From: Streptomyces sp. YPW6
GTDB lineage: Bacteria > Actinomycetota > Actinomycetes > Streptomycetales > Streptomycetaceae
Length of the DNA stretch: 64,000 bases
NCBI RefSeq assembly: GCF_018866325.1
Contig: NZ_CP076457.1
Span: 2,205,001 to 2,269,000, forward strand
Direction: 5' to 3'
The notes under the pieces are model-generated. The model saw nothing but the letters and a program-made list of their open reading frames with translations, was not told the DNA's origin and did no database searches. The position numbers and the translations under genes are program-made. This document shows positions 51,004-59,486 of this stretch, piece after piece; within the stretch, counting starts at the first letter, position 1, and the number at the start of each line of letters is the position of its first letter.

Positions 51004-51020
51004 ACTGTGGCTTCCACAGT
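51004..51020. terminator. Small hairpin after the acidic-protein gene
   Basis: Stem ACTGTGG/CCACAGT with loop CTT, 31 nt after the stop. Weak as a terminator; could also be an operator half-site pair upstream of the TetR gene. Confidence 0.4.
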
Positions 51021-51140
51021 CGTCCGGTCCGTGAAATTCTGCGTCCGCGCCGCGCACACCCGGGTTACCCAAAAGTACGATGGCTGTACGGCGCAGCGTG
51101 CACGGACCGGCTGTGCTGGAACACATATTTGGGAGGCGGC

Positions 51141-51782
51141 GTGACAGCCATCGAGCAGACAGAGGCGGCGCGCCCGCGGGGCACCCGCCTGCCCCGCCGC
51201 GCCCGACGGAATCAGCTGCTGGGCGCCGCACAGGAGGTCTTCGTCGCGCAGGGCTACCACTCCGCCGCGATGGACGACATCGCCGAGCGGGCCGGGGTCA
51301 GCAAGCCGGTGCTCTACCAGCACTTCCCCGGGAAGCTGGAGCTGTATCTGGCCCTGCTCGACCAGCACTGCGAGTCGCTGCTCCAGGCCGTCCGCACGGC
51401 GCTGGCCTCGACCACGGACAACAAGCTGCGCGTCGAGGCGACGATGGACGCCTACTTCGCGTACGTGCAGGACGAGGGCGGCGCCTTCCGCCTGGTCTTC
51501 GAGTCCGATCTGACCAACGAGCCCGCCGTGCGCGAGCGGGTGGACCGGGTGTCCCTCCAGTGCGCCGAGGCCATCTCCGACGTGATCGCCGGGGACACGG
51601 GCCTGTCCAAGGACGAGTCCATGCTGCTGGCCGTCGGGCTCGGCGGCGTCTCCCAGGTGGTGGCGCGCTACTGGCTCTCCAGCCAGTCCGCCGTCCCCCG
51701 CGACACCGCCGTGCAGCTGCTCACCTCGCTGGCCTGGCGGGGCATCGCGGGCTTCCCGCTGCACGGTGCCGAGCAGCACTGA
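51141..51782 (+). CDS. TetR-family transcriptional regulator, 213 aa
   Basis: N-terminal helix-turn-helix (about residues 22-70): NQLLGAAQEVFVAQGYHSAAMDDIAERAGVSKPVLYQHFPGK, classic TetR. The C-terminal ligand domain has the length of the Rv3208-type regulators. GTG 51141 has GGAGG 4 nt upstream and is preferred over the TTG at 51129. It precedes the DUF3107 gene by 140 nt in the same direction, as in mycobacteria. Targets unknown. Confidence 0.93.
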   Translation: MTAIEQTEAARPRGTRLPRRARRNQLLGAAQEVFVAQGYHSAAMDDIAERAGVSKPVLYQHFPGKLELYLALLDQHCESLLQAVRTALASTTDNKLRVEATMDAYFAYVQDEGGAFRLVFESDLTNEPAVRERVDRVSLQCAEAISDVIAGDTGLSKDESMLLAVGLGGVSQVVARYWLSSQSAVPRDTAVQLLTSLAWRGIAGFPLHGAEQH

Positions 51783-51922
51783 CCCCCGCGTGACGGGACG
51801 CCCGGCGCCGTGTTCGCTGCGGGCGTTGCCGGTCGGGCCCTGAGCGCCGCTTCCGCCGGGCTAATGTGGCTGCGTACGGCGCGGTTCGCCGCGCAGGGAC
51901 TGACCGTCGGAGGGACATAGCC

Positions 51923-52150
51923 GTGGAGGTCAAGATCGGGGTGCAGCACACGCCCCGCGAGATCGTTCTGGAGAGCGGGCTTTCCGCCGAGGACGTCGAG
52001 AGCGCGGTCACCGCGGCACTGGGCGGCAAGGCGGAGCTGCTCAGCCTCACGGACGACAAGGGCCGCAAGGTCCTCGTGCCGGCCGACCGGATCGCGTATG
52101 TGGAGATCGGCGAGCCGACCACCCGGCGGGTGGGGTTCGGGACGCTGTAG
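51923..52150 (+). CDS. DUF3107 family protein, 75 aa
   Basis: A small, widely conserved actinobacterial protein (TB9.4/Rv3208A type). It starts MEVKIGVQHTPREIVLES and has VLVPADRIAYVEIGEP near the end. GTG start with GGAGGG upstream. It follows the TetR gene and is ended by a strong terminator. No known activity. Confidence 0.92.
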   Translation: MEVKIGVQHTPREIVLESGLSAEDVESAVTAALGGKAELLSLTDDKGRKVLVPADRIAYVEIGEPTTRRVGFGTL

Positions 52151-52503
52151 TCCACCGGACGCGTTGATCACGGGAGCGGCCCGGCGGGATCTTCCCGCCG
52201 GGCCGCTCCCGTGTCGCGTGCGGAGCCGTCCTACCGGCGTCGGGCGCGGAGCCGTCACACGGGAGGGGCGCCGCGTACGACACCGTCTCGCGGAGGGCGT
52301 CGCGCACGGGGGCGTCACGCGGGGCGCCGTCGCGTCGGGGCGGCCGGGGCGGGGCCATCGTGCAGAGGGCTGCCGGGCGCCGGGCGCCCGCCGTTCCCGT
52401 ACGGGTCGGAGAGGGCCGTCGGAGGGTTGCTCGCGGCGGCCGGAGGGTAGTACCGCCTACGACCGATTTGCCCGCCCCGCACACCCCCGCGAGGTGATCC
52501 TCT
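52151..52503. other. Intergenic region after the DUF3107 gene
   Basis: 353 nt. It holds the terminator at 52171-52211 and short GC-rich near-repeats of the words GGAGCCGTC and GGCGTCGCGC. The promoter for the 91-aa gene is presumably in its last 100 nt (TACCGCCTACGACCG near 52450), but no clear -35/-10 pair is seen. Confidence 0.5.
52171..52211 (+). terminator. Terminator after the TetR-DUF3107 unit
   Basis: Perfect 19-bp stem (52171-52189 with 52193-52211) and a 3-nt loop TCT. Confidence 0.85.
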
Positions 52504-52779
52504 GTGATCTGGGAATCCTTCGGCGCCGCCGTGCTCGGACTGGCCCTGTCCTGGGTGGCGCTCCGCTCACTGGCCGACCGTCTGCCGGCCGGCCGTGCGG
52601 TCTATCCCACCGGCACGCTGGGCGCGCTGTTCGGCGCGTATCTGACGCATGCCGCGCTGGACAGCGGCCATGTCCTGGCGACGCTGACCGGAGCCCTGTC
52701 GGTCGGAGCGGTGACGCTCTCGCTCCTGATCCGGCCGCCCGGCCGCCGGCTCCCCCGGCCGACGGCGGCGGCCCAGTAG
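52504..52779 (+). CDS. Small membrane protein, 91 aa
   Basis: Two or three hydrophobic segments (about 6-22, 38-52 and 60-78) and a short basic, Pro-rich C-terminus. GTG 52504 follows GAGGTGATC. It ends 8 nt before the convergent ferritin-like gene. It resembles unnamed small Streptomyces membrane proteins. Confidence 0.65.
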   Translation: MIWESFGAAVLGLALSWVALRSLADRLPAGRAVYPTGTLGALFGAYLTHAALDSGHVLATLTGALSVGAVTLSLLIRPPGRRLPRPTAAAQ

Positions 52780-52787
52780 CCCCGGCG

Positions 52788-53534
52788 TTACGCGGCCAGG
52801 CCCAGAGCGGCCATCCGCTTGGTGTGGGCCTCCGTGATCCGGGAGAACATCCGGCCCACCTCCGCCAGGTCGAAGCCGTCCGCGACGCCTCCCACCAGCA
52901 TCGTCGAGAGGGCGTCGCGGTCGGCGACCACCCGCTGGGCCTGCGACAGCGCCTCTCCCATCAGCCGGCGGGCCCACAGCGCGAGCCGCCCGCCGACCCG
53001 CGGGTCGGCCTCGATGGCGGCGCGCACCTTCTCCACCGCGAAGTTGCCGTGGCCGGTGTCGTCGAGCACGGACAGCACGAGGGAGCGGGTGTCCGTGTCC
53101 AGCCGGGCCGCGACCTCGCGGTAGAAGTCGCTCGCGATCGAGTCGCCGACGTAGGCCTTGACCAGGCCCTCCAGCCAGTCGGACGGGGCGGTCTGGCGGT
53201 GGAAGTCGTCGAGCGCCTTGGCGAACGGCTCCATCGCCGTGGTCGGCTCCTCGTCGACCGCGGTGAGCCGCTCGGTCAGCTGCTCGAAGTGGTGGAACTC
53301 GGCGGCGGCCATCTTCGCCAGCTCCGCCTTGTCCCCGAGGGTCGGCGCGAGCTTCGCGTCCTCGGCCAGTCGTTCGAAGGCCGCCAGCTCTCCGTAGGCG
53401 AGGGCGCCGAGCAGGTCCACGACCGCGGCGCGGTACTGCGGGTCGGCGGCCGCGGTGGCCCAGTCCTGGGTGGCGATCCCGGTGGCTCCGGAAGAGTCGG
53501 CGGGGGTGTCGGTGGCGTGGTCTGGCGTCTCCAT
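52788..53534 (-). CDS. Ferritin-like fold protein, 248 aa
   Basis: Matches the actinobacterial ferritin-like protein annotated next to rhlE (Rv3210c type). All-helical with possible metal-ligand blocks: GALAYGELAAFERLAEDA, AAAEFHHFEQL, and a late DDTGHGNFAVEK helix. It could bind iron or act in tRNA hydroxylation (MiaE-like relatives have similar folds), but no assignment is made. Start ATG 53534. Confidence 0.85.
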   Translation of the reverse strand: METPDHATDTPADSSGATGIATQDWATAAADPQYRAAVVDLLGALAYGELAAFERLAEDAKLAPTLGDKAELAKMAAAEFHHFEQLTERLTAVDEEPTTAMEPFAKALDDFHRQTAPSDWLEGLVKAYVGDSIASDFYREVAARLDTDTRSLVLSVLDDTGHGNFAVEKVRAAIEADPRVGGRLALWARRLMGEALSQAQRVVADRDALSTMLVGGVADGFDLAEVGRMFSRITEAHTKRMAALGLAA

Positions 53535-53849
53535 GAAACGGAACGATAGCCCTCCCGGCGCAGGGCGGAAGGGCCTGGTCAGCCGGGGCAGCCGTACCGT
53601 TCCGATGAATTCGTCCAACACACATGCGCGAATCCGGGGTACAGTGGTATTGCGCTTACTGAGCACTGTGCTGTGCCAGAGGCGCGCCCTTGAATGAGGA
53701 TGCCCGGTCGGAGGCCCGATCGGCTCCGACCCGACAGCCCTCCAGGCGGTGCGTACGACACGTACGACCGCAGATGAGGGGCCCCCTCAGCGGCACGAGC
53801 GCTCGAGCGACGGCAGTGGTCCCGCGCCACCCGGCCCCACCACGGCCGG
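53535..53849. other. Divergent region ferritin-like/rhlE with long rhlE leader
   Basis: 315 nt. It holds the candidate minus-strand promoter for the ferritin-like gene and, on the plus strand, TACAGT at 53640-53645 as a possible -10 for rhlE, which would give a leader of about 200 nt. Long leaders are common for DEAD-box/cold-shock genes, but no structured element is identified. Confidence 0.5.
53591..53618 (-). promoter_or_regulatory. Candidate promoter of the ferritin-like gene
   Basis: Minus strand -35 TTGGAC (53613-53618), 16-nt spacer, -10 TACGGC (53591-53596), about 60 nt before the start codon. Confidence 0.45.
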
Positions 53850-56300
53850 ATGACCAACCCGGCACGGTACGACCCCCAGCGTTCGCCTCGGACCGCGTCT
53901 CACAGAAGAGGCAGCACCCTGACTACGTTCCGCGAACTCGGTATTTTCCCCGAGACGGCCGAAGCCCTCGAAGCGGTCGGCATCACGTCCCCCTTCCCCA
54001 TCCAGGAGCTCACGCTCCCCGTGGCCCTCTCCGGCTCCGACGTCATCGGCCAGGCCAAGACCGGCACCGGCAAGACGCTCGGCTTCGGTCTCCCGCTCCT
54101 GGAGCGCGTGACCGTCCCCGCCGACGTCGAGGCCGGGCGCGCCAAGCCCGAACAGCTGACCGACGCGCCGCAGGCGCTCGTCGTCGTCCCCACCCGCGAG
54201 CTGTGCACCCAGGTCACCAACGACCTGCTCACGGCCGGCAAGGTCCGTAACGTCCGCGTGCTCGCGATCTACGGCGGCCGGGCCTACGAGCCCCAGGTCG
54301 AGGCCCTCAAGAAGGGCGTCGACGTGGTCGTCGGCACCCCGGGACGCCTCCTGGACCTGGCGGGGCAGCGCAAGCTCGACCTCTCCCACGTCCGCGGGCT
54401 CGTCCTGGACGAGGCCGACGAGATGCTGGACCTGGGCTTCCTGCCCGACGTCGAGCGCATCATCACCATGCTCCCGGCCAAGCGCCAGACGATGCTGTTC
54501 TCGGCCACCATGCCCGGTGCCGTGATCAGCCTGGCCCGCCGCTACATGTCACAGCCGACGCACATCAACGCCACGTCGCCCGACGACGAGGGCACGACCG
54601 TCAAGAACACGGTCCAGCACGTCTACCGCGCCCACAACATGGACAAGCCGGAGATGCTCGCCCGCATCCTCCAGGCCGAGGGCCGCGGGCTCGCGATGAT
54701 CTTCTGCCGGACGAAGCGCACGGCCGCCGACATCGCCGAGCAGCTGGAGCGGCGCGGCTTCGCCTCCGGCGCGGTCCACGGCGACCTCGGCCAGGGCGCC
54801 CGCGAGCAGGCGCTGCGCGCCTTCCGCAACGGCAAGGTCGACGTCCTGGTCTGCACCGACGTCGCCGCCCGCGGTATCGACGTCGAAGGGGTGACCCACG
54901 TCGTCAACTACCAGTCGCCGGAGGACGAGAAGACCTACCTCCACCGCATCGGCCGCACCGGGCGCGCGGGGGCCAAGGGCACCGCGATCACGCTGGTCGA
55001 CTGGGACGACATCCCGCGCTGGCAGCTGATCAACAAGGCCCTTGACCTGAAGTTCCCGGACCCGCCGGAGACGTACTCCACCTCTCCGCACCTGTTCGAG
55101 GAGCTGGGCATCCCGGCGGGCACCAAGGGTGTGCTGCCGCGCGCCGAGCGGACCCGTGCGGGGCTGCGCGCCGAAGAGGTCGAGGACCTGGGCGAGACCG
55201 GCGGCCGCGGCCGCAAGTCCGCCGCGGCCCCCGCCCGTGAGGAGCGCGAGCCGCGCACCCGTACGCCGCGCCAGCGCCGCCGCACCCGTGGCGGGGCCGG
55301 CACGGAGACGGGCGCCGCCACGGTCCCCGCGCCCGCGAAGGAGGCCGCCCCGGTGGCCCCGGCCGGTGACGAGGCGGCCGAAGCACCGCGTACGCCGCGC
55401 CGTCGCCGCCGTACGCGTTCCGGCGCCCCCGAGGCCGCTGCCGTGGCGGTCGCCGAGACCCCGGCGGTTCCCGCCCCGGTCGCGGAGACCGCACCCGTGG
55501 CGGAGGCCGCACCCGTGGCGGAGGCCGCACCGGTCTTCGAGCCGGACGCCGAGCCGAAGGCGGAGACCAAGCCGCGCCGTCGCCGCAGCCGTGCCGCGTC
55601 GAAGCCGGTGGCCGAGGAGACGGCTGTGTCCGTCACCGCGGCTCCGGCCGCCCCGGCCGCCGTCGAGTTCCAGACCGTGGCCGTCGCGGCGGGAGTGATC
55701 GAGCCGGTCGCCGAGCCGAAGGCCGTCCGGCCGCGCCGCCGCGCCCGGATCGCGAAGCCGGCCGACGAGGTCGACTTCCAGATCGCCCCGGCCGCCGAGC
55801 CGGAGCCCGAGGTCCGGACGCGTCGCCGCCCGGCCCGCGCCACGAAGCCGAAGACGGATTCGAAGGCCGAGTCGAAGGCGAAGGCCGAGCCCCGGGCCGG
55901 GAAGTCCGAGGCGAAGGCCACCGAGTCCGCGCCCGCCGCCGAGCCGAAGGCCCGCGCGGCCAAGACCGCGAAGTCCCGCGCGAAGGCGGAGACGGCGGAG
56001 CCCGCGGAGAAGAAGGCCACGGCGAAGAAGACCGCGGCGAAGAAGGCCACCACGAAGGCGGTCAAGGACGCGCCGAAGGCCGTCGCCACCGAGCAGCCCG
56101 CCGCCGAGGCTCCGGCCGACGAGGCGGGGGCCAGGCCGCGCCGCCGCCGGGCCACCCGCAGCGTCACCTCGCCCGCGCCGCAGGAGGCCGTGGTCTCCGC
56201 GGCCGAGGCCGTGGTGAGCGAGGCCGCCGCCGAGCCGAAGCCGCGCCGCCGCCGGGCCACCCGCCCGGCGGGCGCCGCCTCGGTGACGACCGAGAGCTGA
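53850..56300 (+). CDS. rhlE: DEAD-box RNA helicase RhlE type with long basic tail, 816 aa
   Basis: An ATP-dependent RNA helicase for RNA remodelling or decay. Motifs in order from about residue 26: Q-motif region ITSPFPIQELTLP, I AKTGTGKT, Ia PTREL, Ib TPGRLLD, II DEAD, III SAT, IV-V with ARGIDVEGV, VI HRIGRTGR. After about residue 430 comes a disordered tail of about 380 residues with at least seven arginine boxes of the form PRRRRxxR spaced by Ala/Glu/Pro stretches, plus an AKKAT-type lysine-rich block. ATG 53850 is weakly supported (no good ribosome site), and the conserved part begins about 25 residues later. Confidence 0.92.
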   Translation: MTNPARYDPQRSPRTASHRRGSTLTTFRELGIFPETAEALEAVGITSPFPIQELTLPVALSGSDVIGQAKTGTGKTLGFGLPLLERVTVPADVEAGRAKPEQLTDAPQALVVVPTRELCTQVTNDLLTAGKVRNVRVLAIYGGRAYEPQVEALKKGVDVVVGTPGRLLDLAGQRKLDLSHVRGLVLDEADEMLDLGFLPDVERIITMLPAKRQTMLFSATMPGAVISLARRYMSQPTHINATSPDDEGTTVKNTVQHVYRAHNMDKPEMLARILQAEGRGLAMIFCRTKRTAADIAEQLERRGFASGAVHGDLGQGAREQALRAFRNGKVDVLVCTDVAARGIDVEGVTHVVNYQSPEDEKTYLHRIGRTGRAGAKGTAITLVDWDDIPRWQLINKALDLKFPDPPETYSTSPHLFEELGIPAGTKGVLPRAERTRAGLRAEEVEDLGETGGRGRKSAAAPAREEREPRTRTPRQRRRTRGGAGTETGAATVPAPAKEAAPVAPAGDEAAEAPRTPRRRRRTRSGAPEAAAVAVAETPAVPAPVAETAPVAEAAPVAEAAPVFEPDAEPKAETKPRRRRSRAASKPVAEETAVSVTAAPAAPAAVEFQTVAVAAGVIEPVAEPKAVRPRRRARIAKPADEVDFQIAPAAEPEPEVRTRRRPARATKPKTDSKAESKAKAEPRAGKSEAKATESAPAAEPKARAAKTAKSRAKAETAEPAEKKATAKKTAAKKATTKAVKDAPKAVATEQPAAEAPADEAGARPRRRRATRSVTSPAPQEAVVSAAEAVVSEAAAEPKPRRRRATRPAGAASVTTES

Positions 56301-56324
56301 CGCTTCCGGCACCACCGCACGACC

Positions 56325-56366
56325 ACGGCCCCGGCCCCCGCACCGCGCGGGGGCCGGGGCCGTTTC
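56325..56366 (+). terminator. Terminator of rhlE
   Basis: Perfect 17-bp stem ACGGCCCCGGCCCCCGC (56325-56341 with 56347-56363), loop ACCGC, followed by TTT. Confidence 0.85.
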
Positions 56367-56448
56367 CGCTGCCCGGACGGGCGGGCGCCGGCAGGTGACG
56401 GACGCCCCGTTGGCGTGGGGCGGGGCGGGACGGGGATAGCCTCGCCGT

Positions 56449-57306
56449 ATGAGCCGCCCGCCCACCTTCACCCCGCCGCCCTGCGCCCGCCCTCGTGTCC
56501 TGGCCACCGAGCGCGGCGACTTCGCCGTCCTGGACGCCGTGCCGGCCGCCCCGGCACGCGCCACCGCCCTGCTGCTGCCCGGGTACACCGGCAGCAAGGA
56601 GGACTTCATCGCGCTGCTGGAACCGCTGACCGGGGCGGGCTACCGCGTGGTCGCCGTGGACGGCCGCGGGCAGTACGAGTCACAGGGGACGGACCGTCAG
56701 GACAGCTACTCCCAGGCCGAGTTGGCCCGGGACGTACAGGCCCAGGCGGCTGCTCTGGGCGAGGGGCCGGGCCGGCTGCACCTCCTCGGGCACTCGCTCG
56801 GCGGCCAGATCGCCCGCGCCGCTGTCCTGCTGGACGCCACCCCGTTCCGCTCGCTGACGCTGATGTCCTCGGGTCCCGCCGAGGTCGTCGCGGCCCAGCG
56901 GGACAAGGTGCGGCTGCTGAGCGAAGCACTGTCCGCGCTGTCCATGGACGAGGTGTGGCAGGCGATGCAGGCGATGGAGCCCCCGCAGGACGCGGACACC
57001 GGCGACGGGGCGGACCTGCGCCGCCGCTGGCTGGCCCACGACCCGGCCCAGCTGATCGCCACCGGGGCCCAGTTGGCGGCCGAGCCGGACCGGGTGGACG
57101 AGCTGGCCGCCGCCGGGCTGCCCGTCCACGTGCTGTCCGGGGAGCGCGACGACGTGTGGCCGGTGGAGCTGTTCGACGCCATGGCCCGGCGTCTCGGCGC
57201 CCGCCGTACGACGATCGCCGGGGCCGAGCACTCCCCCAACACCGCCCGTCCGCAGGAGACCGCGAAGGCCCTGGCCGCGTTCTGGGACGGCCTGCCGGAC
57301 GTCTGA
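56449..57306 (+). CDS. Alpha/beta hydrolase, 285 aa
   Basis: Nucleophile elbow GHSLGG near residue 123, oxyanion region PGYTGSKEDF, acid in SGERDDVWP and His in AEHSPNTARP. The N-terminal RGDFAVLDA strand and the fold resemble esterases or lysophospholipase-like enzymes. No signal peptide. ATG 56449; transcribed convergently with the NYN gene. Confidence 0.9.
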   Translation: MSRPPTFTPPPCARPRVLATERGDFAVLDAVPAAPARATALLLPGYTGSKEDFIALLEPLTGAGYRVVAVDGRGQYESQGTDRQDSYSQAELARDVQAQAAALGEGPGRLHLLGHSLGGQIARAAVLLDATPFRSLTLMSSGPAEVVAAQRDKVRLLSEALSALSMDEVWQAMQAMEPPQDADTGDGADLRRRWLAHDPAQLIATGAQLAAEPDRVDELAAAGLPVHVLSGERDDVWPVELFDAMARRLGARRTTIAGAEHSPNTARPQETAKALAAFWDGLPDV

Positions 57307-57363
57307 CGGGCCCGCCCGGACCGCGGTAGACCCTGGCCGCACCCCGCCGGAGAAGCCGCGGGG

Positions 57364-58284
57364 TCAGTACTGCGCCTGCAGGTGCTGCCAGAAGCCGTCG
57401 CGGAGCGCCCGTCGCAGATGCGCGTGGCCGCGCAGCGAGTGCTGGAGGAGCCGCTCGGCCTCCACCAGGAGATCCTGGTCGACGGAGCCCGGCAGGAAGG
57501 GGTGTCCGGGCAGCAGGTCGGCGAGCGATTCCCGGCCCCGGGAGGCGAGCCAGGCGGCGGCGATCTGCGCGCCGACGAAGCGGACGTCCTCCCGGGAGGG
57601 GGCCGGGGTGTCGTCCTCGTACATGGTGACGGGCCGCCGGGTGACGTAGGGGCGGCAGAAGTCGAGGTCGAAGGTGCGCTGGCTGTCGACCTCCCAGAGC
57701 AGGGGTTCGGCCTGGTTGCGGCCCTCGCCCGCCTCGATGCCCCAGAGGTGGACGCGGGCCCCGTACCCCTGGGCGGCCTCGACCGCCGAGACGAGGTCCT
57801 CGTCGCCGCCGACGAGCGCCGCGTCGCTGATGGCACGGTGCCGGGCGAGGGATTCGAGGTCGGTGCGGATGAGCGAGTCGACGCCCTTCTGCTGGTTGTT
57901 GGCGTTGAGGTTGCCGAGCCGCACCTTGACGTCGGGGAGTTCGGCGATGGCCTGCTGCTCGGTGGTGTGGATACGGCGCCGGGCCCCGTCGTACCAGTAG
58001 ACGCGCAGCAGCCTGCTGTCCGCGAAGATCGTGCGGGCCTTGTCGATGAAGGCCTCGATCAGCCCTTCGGCGTCGAGGTCGAAGGAGCGCCGGTCCTCGG
58101 TGCCGGTGACGAGCAGCCCGGCCGCGGCGTAGACGTAGCCGGCGTCCACGAAGATGGCGTGCGTCGAGGGGGTCTTGGCCACCTCGACGAGCATGCGCTG
58201 GAGCAGTTCGTTGGTGCGGTCCAGACGGGCGGCGAGGCCGGCTCCTCCGGGGGCTCCGGTCAGCTGCGGGTCCGCCTCGTTCAT
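57364..58284 (-). CDS. NYN-domain (PIN-like) protein, 306 aa
   Basis: NYN/LabA-type ribonuclease fold: Asp47 in FVDAGY, Asp136 in KGVDSLI, Asp161/Asp163 in GGDEDLV, the acidic set expected for a PIN-like metal site. The C-terminal 90 residues form a separate helical part (FVGAQIAAAWLASRGRESLADLLPGH) found in actinobacterial homologues. Presumed RNA cleavage; substrate unknown. It diverges from a 50-aa protein gene across an AT-rich, repeat-bearing region. Confidence 0.88.
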   Translation of the reverse strand: MNEADPQLTGAPGGAGLAARLDRTNELLQRMLVEVAKTPSTHAIFVDAGYVYAAAGLLVTGTEDRRSFDLDAEGLIEAFIDKARTIFADSRLLRVYWYDGARRRIHTTEQQAIAELPDVKVRLGNLNANNQQKGVDSLIRTDLESLARHRAISDAALVGGDEDLVSAVEAAQGYGARVHLWGIEAGEGRNQAEPLLWEVDSQRTFDLDFCRPYVTRRPVTMYEDDTPAPSREDVRFVGAQIAAAWLASRGRESLADLLPGHPFLPGSVDQDLLVEAERLLQHSLRGHAHLRRALRDGFWQHLQAQY

Positions 58285-58330
58285 ACGGTCCTCATGGTCT
58301 GTGGCGGCGTGGCTACCGGCGGGTATTTAG

Positions 58331-58363
58331 ACATTCGAAAAATTTCCTTAGCGTAGGGAATGT
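58331..58363. promoter_or_regulatory. Inverted repeat ACATTC-N21-GAATGT between NYN gene and 50-aa gene
   Basis: In the most AT-rich stretch of the region (TTCGAAAAATTTCCTTAGCG), the words ACATTC (58331-58336) and GAATGT (58358-58363) face each other. It is a likely divergent promoter/operator. Confidence 0.5.
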
Positions 58364-58393
58364 TTCACGGTGGCAAATCGTTGTCACCCATGT

Positions 58394-58419
58394 GGAACGC
58401 GAGGGAAACCTCGCGTTCC
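58394..58419 (+). ncRNA. Perfect 11-bp hairpin with GAAA tetraloop in the leader of the 50-aa gene
   Basis: GGAACGCGAGG-GAAA-CCTCGCGTTCC, about 73 nt before the GTG start. The GNRA tetraloop is unusual for a terminator and has no U-tract. It suggests a stable leader element or an attenuator; strand assumed from the downstream gene. Confidence 0.5.
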
Positions 58420-58491
58420 TAGTCTTGCCGGTGGGACGTCCCATCGGCGCCAGCAGTTCTCCAGCAGGAGGATCAGACGAAGGGAAGCACT

Positions 58492-58644
58492 GTGCGCTTC
58501 GAGATCATGCGACTCGACGACGTCGACGGTACCGCCGTGGACAGCACCGTCGTGGACGCCGCCTCCGTCAACCGGATCGTGCAGAAGGCCGCGGCGACGG
58601 GCCAGCGGATCTACATCCGGCCGGCCGACAGTTCGGCTTCGTAA
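58492..58644 (+). CDS. Conserved 50-aa protein
   Basis: GTG 58492 after AAGGGAAG. The sequence starts MRFEIMRLDDVDGTAVDS and ends with QRIYIRPADSSAS, and I recall near-identical proteins in many Streptomyces. No named domain; the pattern suggests a small beta-rich/helical fold. It is followed by a strong terminator and lies convergent to marC. Confidence 0.8.
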   Translation: MRFEIMRLDDVDGTAVDSTVVDAASVNRIVQKAAATGQRIYIRPADSSAS

Positions 58645-58684
58645 CGCACCCCGGGGCGCACCGCACAGCGCCGCCGAAGACGAG

Positions 58685-58717
58685 GCACCCCCGCACGGAC
58701 GGTCCGTGCGGGGGTGC
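58685..58717. terminator. Bidirectional terminator between the 50-aa gene and marC
   Basis: A long self-complementary stem GCACCCCCGCACGGAC/GTCCGTGCGGGGGTGC with a minimal loop. Confidence 0.85.
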
Positions 58718-58743
58718 TGTGGTGTGCGGGGCACCGGCGCGGC

Positions 58744-59349
58744 TCAGGAGTTCTGGATGACCTGGGTGACGCCGTTGATGATCTGCTGGACGGCGATGGC
58801 GGACAGCATCATGCCCGCGAGCCGGGTCACCAGCACGACGCCGCCGTCCTTGATCACGCGGATGATGACGAGCGAGTAGCGCATGGCCAGCCAGAGGACC
58901 ACGTGCATGGCGACGATCGCGGACCAGACCGAGAGCTGGCCGCCCACGCCGTCGGCGTGCTGCACCGCGAGGATGACCGAGACGATGGCGCCGGGCCCGG
59001 CGAGCAGCGGCATGCCCAGCGGTACGAGCGCCACGTTGACGTCCTTGGTCTGCGTCGGCTCGTCCGTCTTGCCGGTCAGCAGGTCGAGCGCGATGAGCAG
59101 CAGCAGGAGCCCGCCCGCGATCATCAGCGCGGGCACGGAGACATGGAGGTAGTCGAGGATCTGCTGGCCGAGCAGACCGAAGACGGCGATCACGCCGAAC
59201 GCGACCGTGACCGCCTGGAGGGCCATCCTGCGCTGCACCTTGGCGGGGCGGCCCGCGGTGAGGGCGAGGAAGATCGGCGTGATCCCCGGGGGGTCCATGA
59301 TGACAAATAGGGTGAGAAAAAGGGATCCGAAGACAGCGACGTCGAACAC
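58744..59349 (-). CDS. MarC family integral membrane protein, 201 aa
   Basis: Six TMs typical of MarC (UPF0056): DPPGITPIFLAL in the first loop, IAGGLLLLLIALDLLTG in the centre, and PLGMPLLAGPGAI. GTG 59349 gives 201 residues, the usual family length; the frame upstream to 59427 is unlikely. Family members were once tied to multiple-antibiotic resistance, now thought unproven. Convergent with the 50-aa gene. Confidence 0.92.
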   Translation of the reverse strand: MFDVAVFGSLFLTLFVIMDPPGITPIFLALTAGRPAKVQRRMALQAVTVAFGVIAVFGLLGQQILDYLHVSVPALMIAGGLLLLLIALDLLTGKTDEPTQTKDVNVALVPLGMPLLAGPGAIVSVILAVQHADGVGGQLSVWSAIVAMHVVLWLAMRYSLVIIRVIKDGGVVLVTRLAGMMLSAIAVQQIINGVTQVIQNS

Positions 59350-59486
59350 AGTGAGCCTTGCGAGAGATGAGCGGGCGGTACGGAGGAGGCGCGGGTCGGG
59401 GCAGCGGGCGGCGCGGCGCGTCGGCACGCGGCGGTACGCACAGGGGCGCGCGGGGAGAGAACGGGTACGGCGGGAGTGCTGGTGGC

